Shown: piece after piece, positions 13,852-26,119 of the stretch
Layout: the number at the start of each line of letters is the position of its first letter
Numbering within the stretch: the first letter of the stretch is position 1
Assembly (NCBI RefSeq): GCF_037392515.1
Contig: NC_090282.1
Span: 55,328,843 to 55,392,842 of the forward strand
DNA: 64,000 bases
Reading direction: 5' to 3'
From: Haliotis asinina
Taxonomy: Eukaryota > Mollusca > Gastropoda > Lepetellida > Haliotidae
The notes under the pieces: model-generated
The model's input: the letters and a program-made list of their open reading frames with translations, nothing else
Databases searched by the model: none
Told to the model about the DNA's origin: nothing
Made by a program: the position numbers and the translations under genes

Positions 13852-13918
13852 CACTAACTTACATACACTCACTTTCTTACGCTTTTAGCGTAAGAAAGTG
13901 AGTGTATGTAAGTTAGTG
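13852..13918. repeat. Perfect 32-bp palindrome with 3-base loop
   Basis: The left arm 13,852-13,883 is exactly the reverse complement of 13,887-13,918, separated by TTT. Unit A has only the left arm (ending ...CTTACGCT at about 6,590), followed directly by AAAAAATCATAAATT. In unit B the palindrome is followed by 27 further unmatched bases before homology resumes. Confidence 0.95.
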
Positions 13919-15520
13919 ATATCCTTTATCCTTAATGTAGATGTTAATCATAAATTACATAAACAGCAAATATGTTGACATTATTATTAATATACATTGA
14001 TAAACTATTCCACGGAAATATTCCGGCGCCAACATAGTACGTATGAGTGCGCAAATGGAGCTTGTCCAAATGGTTATTTGTAAGAAGAAGTACCAGTTGG
14101 CACCTACCGCTGACATAGATGTGAATGCAGAATGAACATTAGCTACTTCTTTGCAAAGATCATATCACAGATCTGAATAATAATTACAGTTAATCAGTAA
14201 ATTTAATTCGTCCTCAACAGCTTTGCTACTTCAGCGAGTACAAACCCTTTCATGAAGAGAAGACGTCGGACGAGAATATCGTCCCACTTCTACTTATAAC
14301 GGCAAAGTGCCACAACGGAATTTACTCAAGATACTCCGATCTGATCGGGGCAGAATAATTTCAACATAATGTTCAACCTATATTTTTAAGAAGACGATAG
14401 GAACCGTAACCGTAATTTATCTCCATTGTCCTACCGTATATCATTCCAAAGCCAAGGAAACCAAACAAAACATTCTAACGCCTAGAGAATTGTTGCTTTA
14501 GCAACAACAAACTTACAGTTTCATTGATGCTTTGTAGACTCCATTTAAATACTCGCTGGTAAAATTCTAAGTTGATCTTTCCATGGGGTGACATGGGCTG
14601 GATGTCCCGATTAACCAAAATTATACAGTACGAAAACGTATGGTATATGTCATTTTGCGAGCATGCCACAAGCCAATGATAATGACTACGAGAAAAAGCA
14701 ATATATATGAATAAAGATGAAACATTTTCCCTTAATTTCTCTTCATCATCTGTTTCCCCCTTAGCTTCATCAATCTTATAAATCCAATATCCCCTACTTT
14801 TGGAGTGGTATATAGATATACTCCCCTCCTGTTCTTTGACTGAAGAGTTAATGTCCATACAGTTTTACCCACAGCTAGGAGTCGTAGGTACCTGACAGTG
14901 TTCAAGCGGACAAGAGTCTTTACTGGTCTGGTTAGATGTGTAACGTACTGAAACTGGTATCGCCGGTCCACGTCTTACGCTGATGTAAGCTGACCATAGC
15001 GCATTTGCAACCGGAATGGCAGGCTTGTTAAACCAACACTGACGTTATTATTAGAAATGCTGAACCAAGGAAAGTAAATCTTGAGCTTCCTACGCACACT
15101 GTGAAATTCTCTTGACCACCATATTCATTTTGCACTACTATGTCTTAAGCACCTGTAGCTCGACATCAAGGTGTGGTCTGCGCTTATGCTATGTTGTTTT
15201 ATCGTTGATATGATGTAAATTCATTTGTATTCAATGGCATAGTTGTCCTTCAGACAATGGTGATATCAACAGAAAGAAATGTAGCATATTCACACAAGTT
15301 TTATTCAAATTTAAATTAATATGCAAGAATGCATGCACAATACAAAGCATGGTTACAAGCGTCCACCCACCTGTAATTTAGACAAGACAGACATCCATAT
15401 TGTGCCTTGAAACCAAGCATTGTTTGCATTCTTACAATCAGAGCTTCCACTCCCAGTTGGAACACTCTCAGCAGCACTGTGGTTTGCGTAATTGTATACT
15501 TTGATACTATATCACAAGTG

Positions 15521-16597
15521 TTACATAAAGTTAGTGTATTGGTTTCCCAAAGGTTGATTGGACTTTGTAGCACTGGGATGTGAATGCTGCATTCGTTGGT
15601 ACAGAGAATCATAAGGATTTATAGACCTCTCAAAGCTGGACGATGAAGCTTGAGGCATATACGCACCACTCAGGGACGAGCTTCCCGTGGGAGAGCTGGA
15701 GAGAGGGGAGCCGGTCAGTGAGCTGTTGATGCTGCTGGCGTTGTAGTAGCTGGCTGATGGAGAGTAGGCTGTAGGAGATCCCATAAGCCAAGGACTGGAA
15801 TCAGGCTTGCTCGATGTGCTGTAAGGGTGTGTCTGGGTAAGTCCTTGTGACAAGGAGCCGAGACTGATGGGGCTGAAACCTGTGTAAGGAGATGGACCCC
15901 CATACAATCCGAGTAACTGTCCATAAGAACTGGCAGGATGGAATGGAGAATCATCACGACGTTGCTTTTGTGCCGATTTGAAACGTTTGGAACGACGAAG
16001 GAAACTGCCGTTACCGAACATGTCCCCACAAGATGGATGCAGAGCCCACAAATTACCCTTGCCTGGTTTCCCTGGAGGTCGGGGAACCTTGACGAAACAA
16101 TCATTGAGTGAGAGGTTGTGTCTGATGGAGTTCTGCCATCTCCGTTGGTTGTCTTGGTAGTAGGGAAATCTCTTGATGATGTAGTTGTAGATGTCGTTGA
16201 GAGTCATCATGCCTGTAGTGGAACTCTCGATGGCCATGGTGATGAGAGCCACATAGGAATAGGGAGGTTTCTTGTTGGAAAACTGTCTTGTTTGCTGGGA
16301 CAGAGTTGACGTTCCTGAGACAGCGACTACACTTGTGTCTTCCTCCCTATCGTTGTCGGAGCTCAAGGAGGAAGATGGCGATGGCAAAGTGATGTGGTCG
16401 TTGTCTGGAGAATGTTGTTGTTGAAGAGGATCCCTCGTGTCAATAGGAGAGAGTTCAGGCCTGACGTCAGGTTCACGTACACCAAACTTGGGGGAAGTAG
16501 GGTGGAGTTGTGTTGCATATGGCGATGCCATCGTCATAGCCGTTGATGGGTCAGTAACAGCACCTCCATGCTGAAACGTGGTTGGATTAAACAACAT
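15521..16597 (-). CDS. FoxAB/FoxB-like forkhead transcription factor, copy 3
   Basis: 358 residues, single exon, ATG 16,597. It differs from copy 2 by only a few residues (for example FQHGG for FQYGG, TSPKF for TSSKF, FHPAS for FHSAS). The forkhead occupies residues 110-207, with the same linker and C-terminal motifs. It is the rightmost member of the recent duplication, and its upstream sequence beyond -107 differs from that of copies 1 and 2. Despite being the sister of copy 2, it shares the synonymous variant CACAAATTACCC inside the forkhead with the gene at 34,820 and not with copy 2, which suggests later conversion. Function is inferred from the family: a nuclear DNA-binding regulator. 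Confidence 0.92.
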   Translation of the reverse strand: MLFNPTTFQHGGAVTDPSTAMTMASPYATQLHPTSPKFGVREPDVRPELSPIDTRDPLQQQHSPDNDHITLPSPSSSLSSDNDREEDTSVVAVSGTSTLSQQTRQFSNKKPPYSYVALITMAIESSTTGMMTLNDIYNYIIKRFPYYQDNQRRWQNSIRHNLSLNDCFVKVPRPPGKPGKGNLWALHPSCGDMFGNGSFLRRSKRFKSAQKQRRDDSPFHPASSYGQLLGLYGGPSPYTGFSPISLGSLSQGLTQTHPYSTSSKPDSSPWLMGSPTAYSPSASYYNASSINSSLTGSPLSSSPTGSSSLSGAYMPQASSSSFERSINPYDSLYQRMQHSHPSATKSNQPLGNQYTNFM

Positions 16598-16671
16598 TTT
16601 GTATTTTCAGTAAAGTCTGTATACTGTAAGCGAGCACCAGTGAGACTATACCTTAAGATTGGTCCGGGGAG

Positions 16672-16678
16672 TATATAT
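16672..16678 (-). promoter_or_regulatory. TATA box of forkhead copy 3
   Basis: TATATAT lies 75-81 bp upstream of the ATG, just inside the duplicated segment. Confidence 0.55.
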
Positions 16679-16738
16679 CCCTGTAATAATCCCCAAAGAA
16701 AACATCTTACAATTCCAATTTGTTCCCAGAGAGCGACT

Positions 16739-16749
16739 CTATTGTTGGG
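16739..16749 (-). promoter_or_regulatory. Shared promoter motif CTATTGTTGGG (copy 3)
   Basis: An 11-base match to 22,715-22,725 upstream of the next intact gene. Shorter CTATTGTTG or CTATTGTCG forms are at 28,193 and 36,079. All lie 120-180 bp upstream of their ATG. The reverse complement contains AACAAT, the SOX-type core. The binding claim is inference. Confidence 0.4.
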
Positions 16750-19700
16750 TAAATTGTACCGCCGGGAATTACAGGAGGTCCGGCCAGTATAAGTGTTGTG
16801 TGGATGCTATTGGCTACTTGTGAACAGAAGTCCCGCCTACGTGTTTAGACACGATTTGCATTGATAGCGTAAACACTGGCCTGACGTTTGATGCTATGTG
16901 AAATGCCTAGCTACCAAATTCTTAAATGTTTCAGATAAATATTTCTTTATCGGGCCATTCCCCCCAAAAGTAATAAGCCGAATAAAATATCACTTGCACT
17001 CGGTGTCTTTCTCGTCAATAGAACTTTGACCACTATGCAACACTTCTAATTACCTATGTACACATTTAGAGAAAGGATTAAAGGTCCATTATCCAGTGAT
17101 GTAGTTAAACCCGTATCCATAGGGTTCCGTTAGCCTGAGGGTTAACATGTACATGTCAGCTTCTACAGCTAAAGTCAACATTGATGTCATAACCCCGTTG
17201 TTAAACAAACGACATTTTAACAAATCTATCTAAATCATAAAGTTTTATCCGAGGGTAAAACGGGAAATGATAGATTTCAACATATTAAAATATGTCCACA
17301 TGTATATTCAGATCCACATCAGTCTTCTCCGTGTATCATATTGCAATCTTTCTGTATACTGAAATATCCGTATCATAAATGCTAAAAAGGTTGCACCACA
17401 GACCACCATGAGTGAAGTACTAAGTAGACCTCACTTGTTGTCAAAGTTTGTACATAAAATGAGTGACGACTACATGCTTGAACGTACTCAGGGTGACAGA
17501 CTGTTAGTTACGTCATATATTGGTGTTGTAAGGGAAAGACCCCATGCTGAAATAACCATGACAAGTTGGGAACGCCACTGGCCCTGGAAATAATGATGTA
17601 GTCATACTGCTTCTTTCAAAGAGTTCGAACGCTTACTGACTTGAGAATAGAGCAGTATCAGTTATGACCGAAGTATCATCCAATCTGCTACAGAAGCCGA
17701 GTGGCATCAGCATCCTGTAAACATTCATACATACAACATACATACACCTGAGAAATGTGCAAGATTGTCATGAATAACTAAAACGGCACGTATTTGTACT
17801 AACTGATATAGGTGTTGCTCATTTGTTTTCAATTTGTCACAACATATTTTGTTTTGTAGCGGTTAACTGAATGTTGACAGATATTTCTTATGTTCTATTG
17901 AATCTGTTTGTGTATCTGTATTCATTACATGCATGAAGAGTGTATAGACTGAACGTAGACAATGGGGAAATACTCAGAGGATACTCATGTGACATGTTCA
18001 TTAAAGATGACACAAGTAATCGTACCGGCCAGCCTTAATGACTCGTGCAATGAGTTATTTCTACACTTATTGACAGCACAATAAACATACAAAATCACAG
18101 TTCTCGGGTTGTCAGTATCGATCATTATAGAAACAACATCTAATCACTGTCAGCAGTTCTTCCAACTAAATGTCGACCACTTTACCTAACAATGAGACTG
18201 TGCAAACTAGGAAACTGCTCCTGCAAGTGTATACAAGAATCGGATTTTTTCAGTTCCGCTTTTCGCACATATGTAAAATATTAGTTAAATTGGCATTCCT
18301 TTTTCGAGAGGTTTATTTTATTCATTTTTTAATAACCAAGTAATCTAAGTTTGGAGATAGAATTACATGCAGTAATGAAAAATCATTATAATTCTATCAT
18401 TTACCAGATATTTTCTAAAATATAGATTACATCTTTTAGCGCACATATATGCATAATTTCACACCTGATTGTGGTACAGGTATTGGGTGAAGTGGACGAG
18501 CAGTTGTTGAAATATTGTGGTAACAGTGACAAACGACGACGTCTAACGCTCTCTCTTCATTACACTGTGGTTTACAATCAAAGAGTTGTTCGTGAACATG
18601 TCAAATAAACAGCACATGCTTTGATGTACCCGAACAAGTAACAGGATTTATAAGAAAGTGGATTAAGATTCGAAGGTCCTTGGACATAAAACCCTTTTTG
18701 TTTTATCAAATACAGATTATTACTGTTTTTTACAGCAAGTACAATATTGATGCAGTTACTGTTTAGTTACGCTTCCTAATTTACCGTCAGTTGCACCGCC
18801 GTCCTTTTGTTCATCCGCTTCTGACGAATGCTTTTTAAATGGATTACAGTACACCTGCTTTCTGTCGTCTTATATGAGAATCAATGTAATAAGAAACGCG
18901 ACGGCACCATGTAATTTGTTTACATCCCGTGGAAATGTTTCTTGAAGTCGGATGTACCATGAATGGGACTGTTTACGGGGTGAGCTAAAAGGCCAGTGGC
19001 CTGACTTTGAAAGGTTCTTGAACGATCACAGACAAATCTGGAGAACTTTACTACAGTGAGACATTTTAACGAATCAAACGTAATTGCAGCTCATTGTTGA
19101 GTGTCATCCCATTTTCACAACTGAATTATAAGAAGCAAAAAAGCAGACTTTAAATGAACATGATTTGGTTTCTAATTTCACATATATGCATCAACTGTGA
19201 AGAGATCTGTGCCAAATATCGACATCGCCACTTAGATTTTTATGTACATGTTCACCTGTACCCAACATAAGCATATTCTAATGACATATTCTGAATAATT
19301 TGTTTTTGTCATGACCCATACATAGCAGCACACGCACCGAATCATTAGATTCGTATTCTTCTTATCATCAGAAAAAATATCTACGTAACACGAATCGGGG
19401 AAACTACGAAGACAGTGTTTGGAAGACATTCAAGGAACTTGAATTAGTTGATTATGCATCTCATATGCCATAATTCTATGGGCATCCCACAACTGATGTG
19501 TTGTAATACCTGAAGGAGACAATATCCAGAGTTTGAATGCCATTTAACATGATGTATTGGTAGTTCTGAAATATCCATGGCTTGTCACTGAATTAGTGCA
19601 GATTAGGACGACATGGTCTAACTGTCATTGAAGTATATAAAATATGACTTTATTCCATTTCCTTCTGGAAACATTAAAAATAATTTATCGTCTATTTTAG

Positions 19701-20040
19701 ATTTCTGTGTTACATATTACCACTAATGTAATCAATGTTACATATTACCATGAATGTTTTATGTAATCATGTTCTATCTAAATATGTCACTGGACTAGCT
19801 CTTGATGACACTGACCCCAAAGCACTGACATCCCAGGAAAGAATGGCTGGTCGCATATTTTAGACTTAAGGACTGAAGAATTGTAAGACGAACGTCACTC
19901 ATAGTTTCGCGATAGCTAGAATAGTGTAAGCCGGTCAAGCACAAGTGACCAGTCACAGCAGGCCCATTGTTGCGAACTAATGTCTTCTGCAAATATTGAC
20001 TCAGCTAGGGGTATCCACCTAATAATCGCCAGGTGTCACT
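16750..20040. other. Intergenic region upstream of forkhead copy 3
   Basis: No recognised gene. It contains conserved block C and, at 18,030-18,190, a diverged relative of 4,325-4,490. The order and spacing of the two blocks match unit A, so this is an older paralogue of the same upstream region. A short open frame at 17,408-17,593 has no recognisable features. Confidence 0.5.
18640..18790 (-). promoter_or_regulatory. Conserved non-coding block C (candidate enhancer)
   Basis: About 2.1 kb upstream of copy 3. GTGGATTAAGATT replaces the double GGATTA. The core TTTTATCAAATACAGATTAT is kept, followed by ACAATATTGATGCA and TTACGCTTCCTAAT. The last motif is identical to one in the block at 28,815, which makes this copy a bridge between the units A/B type and the right-hand types. 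Confidence 0.6.
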
Positions 20041-20044
20041 TCGG

Positions 20045-20320
20045 CAGATTCTCTCCCTTATTCCGTGTCATGATGAAAGATTTGACTGACATGGCGATGA
20101 AACCCATGTAGTAATTGTGAAAACTGCCTGTTTGTTCTTGAGGTACCGCAAGAACTAAAATCTCCATCATCGTCGTTGTCTGAGTTTAGCAAAGATGAAG
20201 GAAAAGAGAATGCCTCAAACAGTTTGCTTGAAGGTTCCTGTTCAAACGTATATGTGTTGTTATTATTGCAGCTGCATAAAGCTCCAAATTATTATCGGCT
20301 ATAATTGACATTTGCCCCAT
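20045..20320 (-). pseudogene. Relic FoxAB/FoxB-like gene, N-terminal part
   Basis: From ATG 20,320 the frame reads MGQMSIIADNNLELY. After a frameshift a second frame gives a FoxAB-type linker (SFPSSLLNSDNDDDGD, then CGTS and NRQFS), matching the [13 protein letters not shown]...[15 protein letters not shown] region of the intact genes. After RQFS the KKPPYSY segment is disrupted. A remnant of the following forkhead segment (ATGGCGATGA near 20,093) can be matched to the ATGGTGATGAGAGCC stretch of the paralogues, after which similarity fades. It lies between copies 3 and 4, in the same orientation. The forkhead core is mostly gone, so this copy has escaped the homogenisation seen in the others. 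Confidence 0.7.
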
Positions 20321-21509
20321 GAATTTCACAGAGGCAAGGATGAGAAGGTGCACGTACAGTGTACGATAGTTGCAAGTGATGTGTCGTGACCAGTGTACAC
20401 TGTCTATCAGTGTTGTTAAGTGGAAACATGTTTGGAAAATAACAAAATGATGTTGTCCCAGGAAACATTCAACGCTGAAACTAGCCCTTTAGTCAAGCCT
20501 TCTTCAGGGGAAATTACACCCGAACTGAGGTTATCTTCTAATCGTACGTCGCACAAATTCAATTTACATTTGAACTAGCTGGATGAAACTGAACTGATCT
20601 TCAGGTACCAACTTACTGGCGGAAACTTGCTCATCCAGAAAAAATGTCGGCCGTTCCTCCAGAATCCAGTCAAGTGGTTGACATCACTGACTACAGTCTT
20701 CAACACATTTGCTTATTCAGGCTTTATCAAAAATTGAAATGAATTGTTACATTTAAACATCAAAGTAAGACGAAGTAAGTGTATTTCATATTGAAATCTG
20801 CCTATGTTTGCCAAGTGTTTGTTTCTTGTTGGCTCAAGCATACAGTAAAGGTTTCTGATTTCCTCGTGGACACCCTCCCACAGCAACACGTAGATTAGTA
20901 TAAGTCTACATGAAAACCAAGCAGTGATTATCTATGCCTGTTTCCATTGACACAAGTTTATTTTACGTTTGATGATGGGCAGAGTGTATAATAATTGTTC
21001 ACGTGCCTTTCGAATGAAAATATAATATCCTACACTTCTTCTAAACAATGTAATGTATATGCAAGACGATAATGTCTCCGTCGGTTTATGTTCCGAATTG
21101 TGTATAATGAGTTTCTGTGTTTCCAACTTGACATGTTGTTTTTGAGAATGGAGAATCGATGTAGTTACAGGCTAAACAGTGTGCTATACCTCACTGAACA
21201 AAGTGACATGGCCACATCGAAGACGGTTTCACCCATCTTTATCAAGTTACATGACTCGCCAAGAAAAGACCATTTCTGATAAACTAGTTTATTTTGGAAC
21301 GTATCATATGTATGAATCATTAGAGAACGTCTATCAACATATGGACGAGTACATATGGCATTCAGGTCACTCGTGATAAGATACATAGACACAAGTCAGT
21401 GTCTCCCGGGCGAGGTGTGATCATACCTGCACATCGTTTTCATCAATTACAAGCAATGTTCATAGCACTACTGTTGATATTGTTGATGAAACATTGTCAA
21501 CAAAGATAT
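20321..21509. other. Intergenic region left of forkhead copy 4
   Basis: No gene seen. At 20,455-20,511 there is a sequence whose reverse complement reads CTGAAGAAGGCTTGACTAAA, resembling the 3' ends of Penelope-like elements (weak). A minus-strand AATAAA for copy 4 is at 21,288-21,293. Confidence 0.4.
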
Positions 21510-22595
21510 TCACTTCGACATCCCATATGAATGTATATTCACAGAAGCCCCCGTGAAAGTTTGATAGATCTGAGGATAGGAATAATTATACAAATTCTGA
21601 ACAGCACTGGAGTTCGGTGATTCTGGCAGGTATGTCCCTGGCAGAGGCGGGCTTCCCGACTGGACATAGGGCACCTGTGCCTTGTAGGCCGTTTGGTATC
21701 CCGTTGGAGAACTGGAAAGAGGGGAACCGGTCAGTGAACTGTTGACGCTGCTAGCGTTGTAGTAGCTGCCTGGTGGAGAGAAGAGTGAATGTGATCCCAT
21801 GGTCCAGACACCAGGGTCAGTCCTGGTCGTTGTGTGTGTTTGGTGTGTCTGACCCAGTGCCTGGGGTAAGGGGGAACGACTCAGGGGACTAAAACCTGCG
21901 TAGGGGGACTGACCCCCGTAAAGTCCAAGCTTTCCATATGCTGTGAACCGTTGAATCAGCGCTTCGTCTTGTCGTTGTTTGTGACCTGACTTGAAACGTT
22001 TGGAACGACGAAGGAAACTGCCGTTACCGAACATGTCCCCACAAGATGGATGCAGAGCCCAAAGATTACCCTTGCCTGGTTTCCCTGGAGGTCGGGGAAC
22101 CTTGACGAAACAATCATTGAGTGAGAGGTTGTGTCTGATGGAGTTCTGCCATCTCCGTTGGTTGTCTTGGTAGTAGGGAAATCTCTTGATGATGTAGTCG
22201 TAGATGTCGTTGAGAGTCATCATGCCTGTAGTGGAACTCTCGATGGCCATGGTGATGAGAGCCACATAGGAATAGGGAGGTTTCTTGTTGGAAAACTGTC
22301 GTTTCTGCTCCGCCTGAGTTGACGTTTCTGGGACATTACCAATGTGTACATCATCATCACCGTCCTTGGCTGTGCACTGGTTCGGGGACGGCAGGAGGTC
22401 TCCGCCAGGCGAGTCAATCTCTTCTCGGTCTGTGTATCTAAGAAATATGTCGTCTGTTCTCTTTGGCGTCCCAAGAGGCGCTGTGGACTCCGCTGTCGTA
22501 AATGTTTGCGGCACCGTGTACATTGGTGTCTCGCGCTGCATGGCGACCTCCCCCATTACGCTGCCGTACAGAGATAACACCGTATGATTCAGCAT
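21510..22595 (-). CDS. FoxAB/FoxB-like forkhead transcription factor, copy 4
   Basis: 361 residues from ATG 22,595. An in-frame GTG six bases upstream is not a likely eukaryotic start. TGA is at 21,510. The N-terminus ([20 protein letters not shown]...) is unrelated to that of copies 2 and 3 except for a LLPSP plus acidic linker. Residues about 105-202 form a complete forkhead, nearly identical at the DNA level to the other copies, with IYDYIIKRF where copies 2 and 3 have IYNYIIKRF. The C-terminus keeps [21 protein letters not shown] but is otherwise its own (Tyr/Pro-rich, ending [22 protein letters not shown]). It is intronless, with a TATA box about 60 bp upstream. I found no copy of the conserved non-coding block upstream, unlike the other intact genes. 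Family certain, FoxAB assignment probable. Confidence 0.9.
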   Translation of the reverse strand: MLNHTVLSLYGSVMGEVAMQRETPMYTVPQTFTTAESTAPLGTPKRTDDIFLRYTDREEIDSPGGDLLPSPNQCTAKDGDDDVHIGNVPETSTQAEQKRQFSNKKPPYSYVALITMAIESSTTGMMTLNDIYDYIIKRFPYYQDNQRRWQNSIRHNLSLNDCFVKVPRPPGKPGKGNLWALHPSCGDMFGNGSFLRRSKRFKSGHKQRQDEALIQRFTAYGKLGLYGGQSPYAGFSPLSRSPLPQALGQTHQTHTTTRTDPGVWTMGSHSLFSPPGSYYNASSVNSSLTGSPLSSSPTGYQTAYKAQVPYVQSGSPPLPGTYLPESPNSSAVQNLYNYSYPQIYQTFTGASVNIHSYGMSK

Positions 22596-22653
22596 GGTCA
22601 CGGTTCTAGAGTGAAGATACAGGAGTGTATACCGTCGTTACCCCGTCCATCGG

Positions 22654-22659
22654 TTTATA
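22654..22659 (-). promoter_or_regulatory. TATA box of forkhead copy 4
   Basis: TATAAA on the minus strand, about 60 bp upstream of ATG 22,595. Spacing suits a transcription start near 22,625-22,630. Confidence 0.5.
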
Positions 22660-22714
22660 TTCCCAGCAGAGATCATCCCCTCAATGCAGGTCGTTTTGTG
22701 TCTTGATTAGTCAG

Positions 22715-22725
22715 CTATTGTTGGG
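22715..22725 (-). promoter_or_regulatory. Shared promoter motif CTATTGTTGGG (copy 4)
   Basis: Identical to 16,739-16,749. The following bases (CAATTTGG versus TAAATTG) are also similar, so this is a short conserved promoter segment. Confidence 0.4.
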
Positions 22726-23456
22726 CAATTTGGAATGGGCCGTGCATTATACCACAGACATGCCTTTAATTGGTCGTTCACTTCCAGTGGCTGGCTCATT
22801 TCCAGCTACGCCTACCATTGTCCATACTATTAGGCCGTCCCAGAGTTATCTGGGTCGTTGTATTCAATTTTATCACTCTATTTCTTCATGTATATCCCAA
22901 AACCGATTTCAGTCCGAAAAGTGAAAAAGAAAAAATGCAATCAGAAACGTAGACTATGCTATGCAGTCTCACAAACATATTAGTCTTGAAGGTCACACGT
23001 ACATGCTGATAACTATGGTGTACAACGATAACAGTTCTATTAATGTTGCTGGTGAACTAATGTACACGTGAAACACGTATTCTAAAGAGTTTATTTGTGA
23101 TGTACTTAAAGATGCTTTGCATGTTCTTATATACACAATCCATCCAAGATATCTAATTAAGCAGTATTATACTATGGGGGTGCCTGTTGGCAAGGGGAAA
23201 TCCTTCCCTTTTGTCCTAGTCTGGCGGAGATGTTTTCGTCACTCTGACACATACTCCTTGAGAGAAAATTTGTGCTCGATTCCTACTTTGTAGACTATCC
23301 AAAAAGTGAAAAACGTCAGTGTACCCATCTTTAAGTATGGGCAGGGATGAGGTTGACATGTAAATACTGAACAAAGCAATAATTTGCTGCGCCATATTTG
23401 TCTAGAAATTACACGGAACTGGACTTTTCTAACTAGGACACTTTAGTAAATAAGTA

Positions 23457-23512
23457 TAAACACACACACAAACACACATGCACACACACACACGCAGGCA
23501 CACACACCGAAC
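23457..23512. repeat. CA-rich microsatellite
   Basis: Imperfect (CA)n with A, T and G interruptions. Confidence 0.85.
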
Positions 23513-24921
23513 ACTGGAAAATCCCTAACAAACGCTGATAACACGTTTCAAGCTCCTCAACCCCATTTCCCCCCTATTTCAATCCCATCTTCGAAGCTAT
23601 TTATGTCCAAAGAAACTTTTAACGTGTCATTTCAACCCATAACCATATTTATAATTTGGAAACAATATATAGCTGTAGCTCTTTCCAAGAGGTACACCAT
23701 TCTTCTAAATGTAGTTCATTATTGTATGTATCAGTTTATTGTATTTGTTCTAACTATTATGTAGGAAACTAAGAAAAGGTAACTGAGATTAAGATAAAAA
23801 ACAAGCGTGTAGCATGAGGTTCACGGTAAGTTGAAGCTGTATGTAGATATGACGGATAACATGATAAGCGATTCACCAGAACTGTAATACATCATGTACT
23901 ATTTTTTATTGCAGGTTCATGATATAGCCCTAACCCGGGTAACTCATGCCTATTACTGTCGGTGCCACCGAAGACACCAATAAAACAATACTTGCCACAC
24001 TTAAGCAGTGAGATCCGTGCACCACTATTCAGTGTGATCTGACTGCAAGATGTACATCACACCCTAATCAACACCTCTACCCACGGGCTACGACGTACCC
24101 ACAGGACTATCACCCCAGGGGATAACTGACCAATATGTCACTCAGGGATCAGCTTTGTTAAGCATGTCAGTTTTAACTACTAGAATCAATATTAACTATT
24201 CCAAATTGCCGATTGAAAGGTGAACAACTAAGTCGGAAAGTGCTGCTCTGTATTTGCCAGTACACGGAAAGGATGACAATGATAGCACGATATGTGAACT
24301 GTATCTTTCATCAAAATACAGGGATGTCTTATGTCACCATTAGTGGAAAGACAATAACAATCCATTAAGTCAGCAAATATCATTATATGTTTGAAAGGAG
24401 GACATATCGACGTGACAGACAATGAAATTAGTTTTATTACCAAGATGAATAAGAACACACGCACACACGCGCGCGTCGCGTTATCCGCGTATCAAGAGCA
24501 TTCAAAGTAGTAGTGAACATATGACAAGAGCGGTTGTACCTGATTAATATTTATGGTTTCATGATGCAGATATTGGTATCATAACACATAAACACTAAAC
24601 GTATCGGTTGTTTGTATCGATGATCTATGTCAGTTTAGCCTTCATGTTGTTCGTGGTGTGATTTTAGAGATGATACATCTGCTACAACAACAAATCATAG
24701 CAGATAGCGACCACTTGGATTTCAGCTTGTTTCAAACGTGCGAAAGGCTGTTGAACTAGAGCACGATGATAGCTGCTCGGGTAATTATTCTCGTTTATCT
24801 GTCATAGTGAAAATACTGCAAACACCCAGAGATTGTTAGACAGTGATGCTTTTCTCTCAACATGGAGTCATGACACTTTCATGACTCTGAGTTTGGGACA
24901 TGGTAGTACTGCGTAATTGTG

Positions 24922-24965
24922 AATGAGTGAGTGAACTTTCGGCAATATTTCAGCAATATGATAGT
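24922..24965 (-). mobile_element. SINE 3'-end fragment
   Basis: Reverse complement reads ATATTGCTGAAATATTGCCG then CACTCACTC, matching the tail of the SINE at 32,594-32,753. The tRNA-like head is absent. Confidence 0.5.
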
Positions 24966-26119
24966 TGCGGACACCAAAAATAGCCTTCTGTATGTATATA
25001 CCCGAGCTTTATTCGTGACGAGCTAAACTTCCAAGAAGTTAGCTACTGCACTTCTAATTTCTAATGAATGAATGATTGAATTTGTTTTCCATGGCATATT
25101 GACATCACCAAAACCAAAGACATAAATTGTCATGCATGCATGAATATGGTTTAATGTTAATTACGTGAACTGATACCTTTACAAGTACACAAATACAAGA
25201 ATCCTCTTATCATTTCTTTATGAAGTTACAGATCGAGTTGTCCAAGAGAGAACATATAAATACTTTCGAATATATTCATGATACATGAAAACAAAGTTAT
25301 GTTGAAAATAATGAAAGATGCACTTTGTTTAATTCCAGGGGTAAATAGGGGCGAAACCATGTATGAGCGTGTGACCTCACTACCTGTTGGTACTTGACTG
25401 GTAGCACAGACCGATGAAGACAGCACTTAATTAGGACTAGTTAGTAAGAAGCGGATTCACATTAACATGACGATACAGAGCATTACTTTGTCATTCATTG
25501 AAATGAAATGAAATTGTAATTAGAACAGTAAGGGACACATCATTTAACACATTAGCGAATGTGAATAAAGAGACAGTGATATACAATCAATGCATCTGTT
25601 GATAATGGTTTCTTTACATTAGTAGCGTTAGTTCGTGGGACATTATGTAATGACATATACCACACTGATATGAAACATTTACTTGGTAAGAGCCACCGTT
25701 TGGGTCTACATGAGTCCTTTGTCCTCTCACATATACGTTATTGAATAACATCCTTTGTTTGACAAATAGTGGTTCTCGACATTTATCTACCACACACAGG
25801 AATAAAAAGAAACACACAAAAAAGTTGACTAGACTCATGAGTTGTTGGATTATGGAGACATCATCGACTCTGTGTTTTACTTCGCTTACTTTCTGACGTC
25901 CAAACTATTTGACATATATACATTATGTAGACAGTTAAGGTTGAGAACGTTGTTAGTACTGAATATCATTTTTCATTGATTTAAATTATTTATCACAAGC
26001 CTATGATATAAAACATGTATGTCATACCACAATGACAGGTATTCCAATGATAGAAGGCAACCAGAAGCAACATTTTTATTGTTGCAAGTATTTTTTTCTT
26101 GTTTGCTTCTTAAAACTAC

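Larger units (their letters stand above)
9355..15520. other. Intergenic region between forkhead copies 2 and 3
   Basis: A near-copy of 2,059-8,170, with no convincing gene. It carries conserved block B, a CA microsatellite at 13,789-13,828, a unit-B-specific perfect palindrome, and AATAAA for copy 3 at 15,300-15,305 (minus strand). Confidence 0.6.
9355..16704. repeat. Tandem segmental duplication, unit B (7,350 bp)
   Basis: Matches unit A throughout. The 54-bp length difference is mostly one hairpin-forming insertion near 13,884-13,945, with a 6-bp indel near the left end and small poly-A and CA differences. To the right of 16,704 the sequence becomes unrelated to 9,355 onward, which marks the recombination breakpoint 107 bp upstream of the forkhead ATG. 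Confidence 0.9.

Noticed and set aside
4095-15612. Small frames repeated in both duplication units (4,095/11,384; 4,960/12,250; 7,227/14,475; 7,966/15,316)
   Set aside because: Their conservation follows from the recent duplication. They have no domains or codon pattern, and pairs differ by frame-changing indels (e.g. 4,415 against 11,644).
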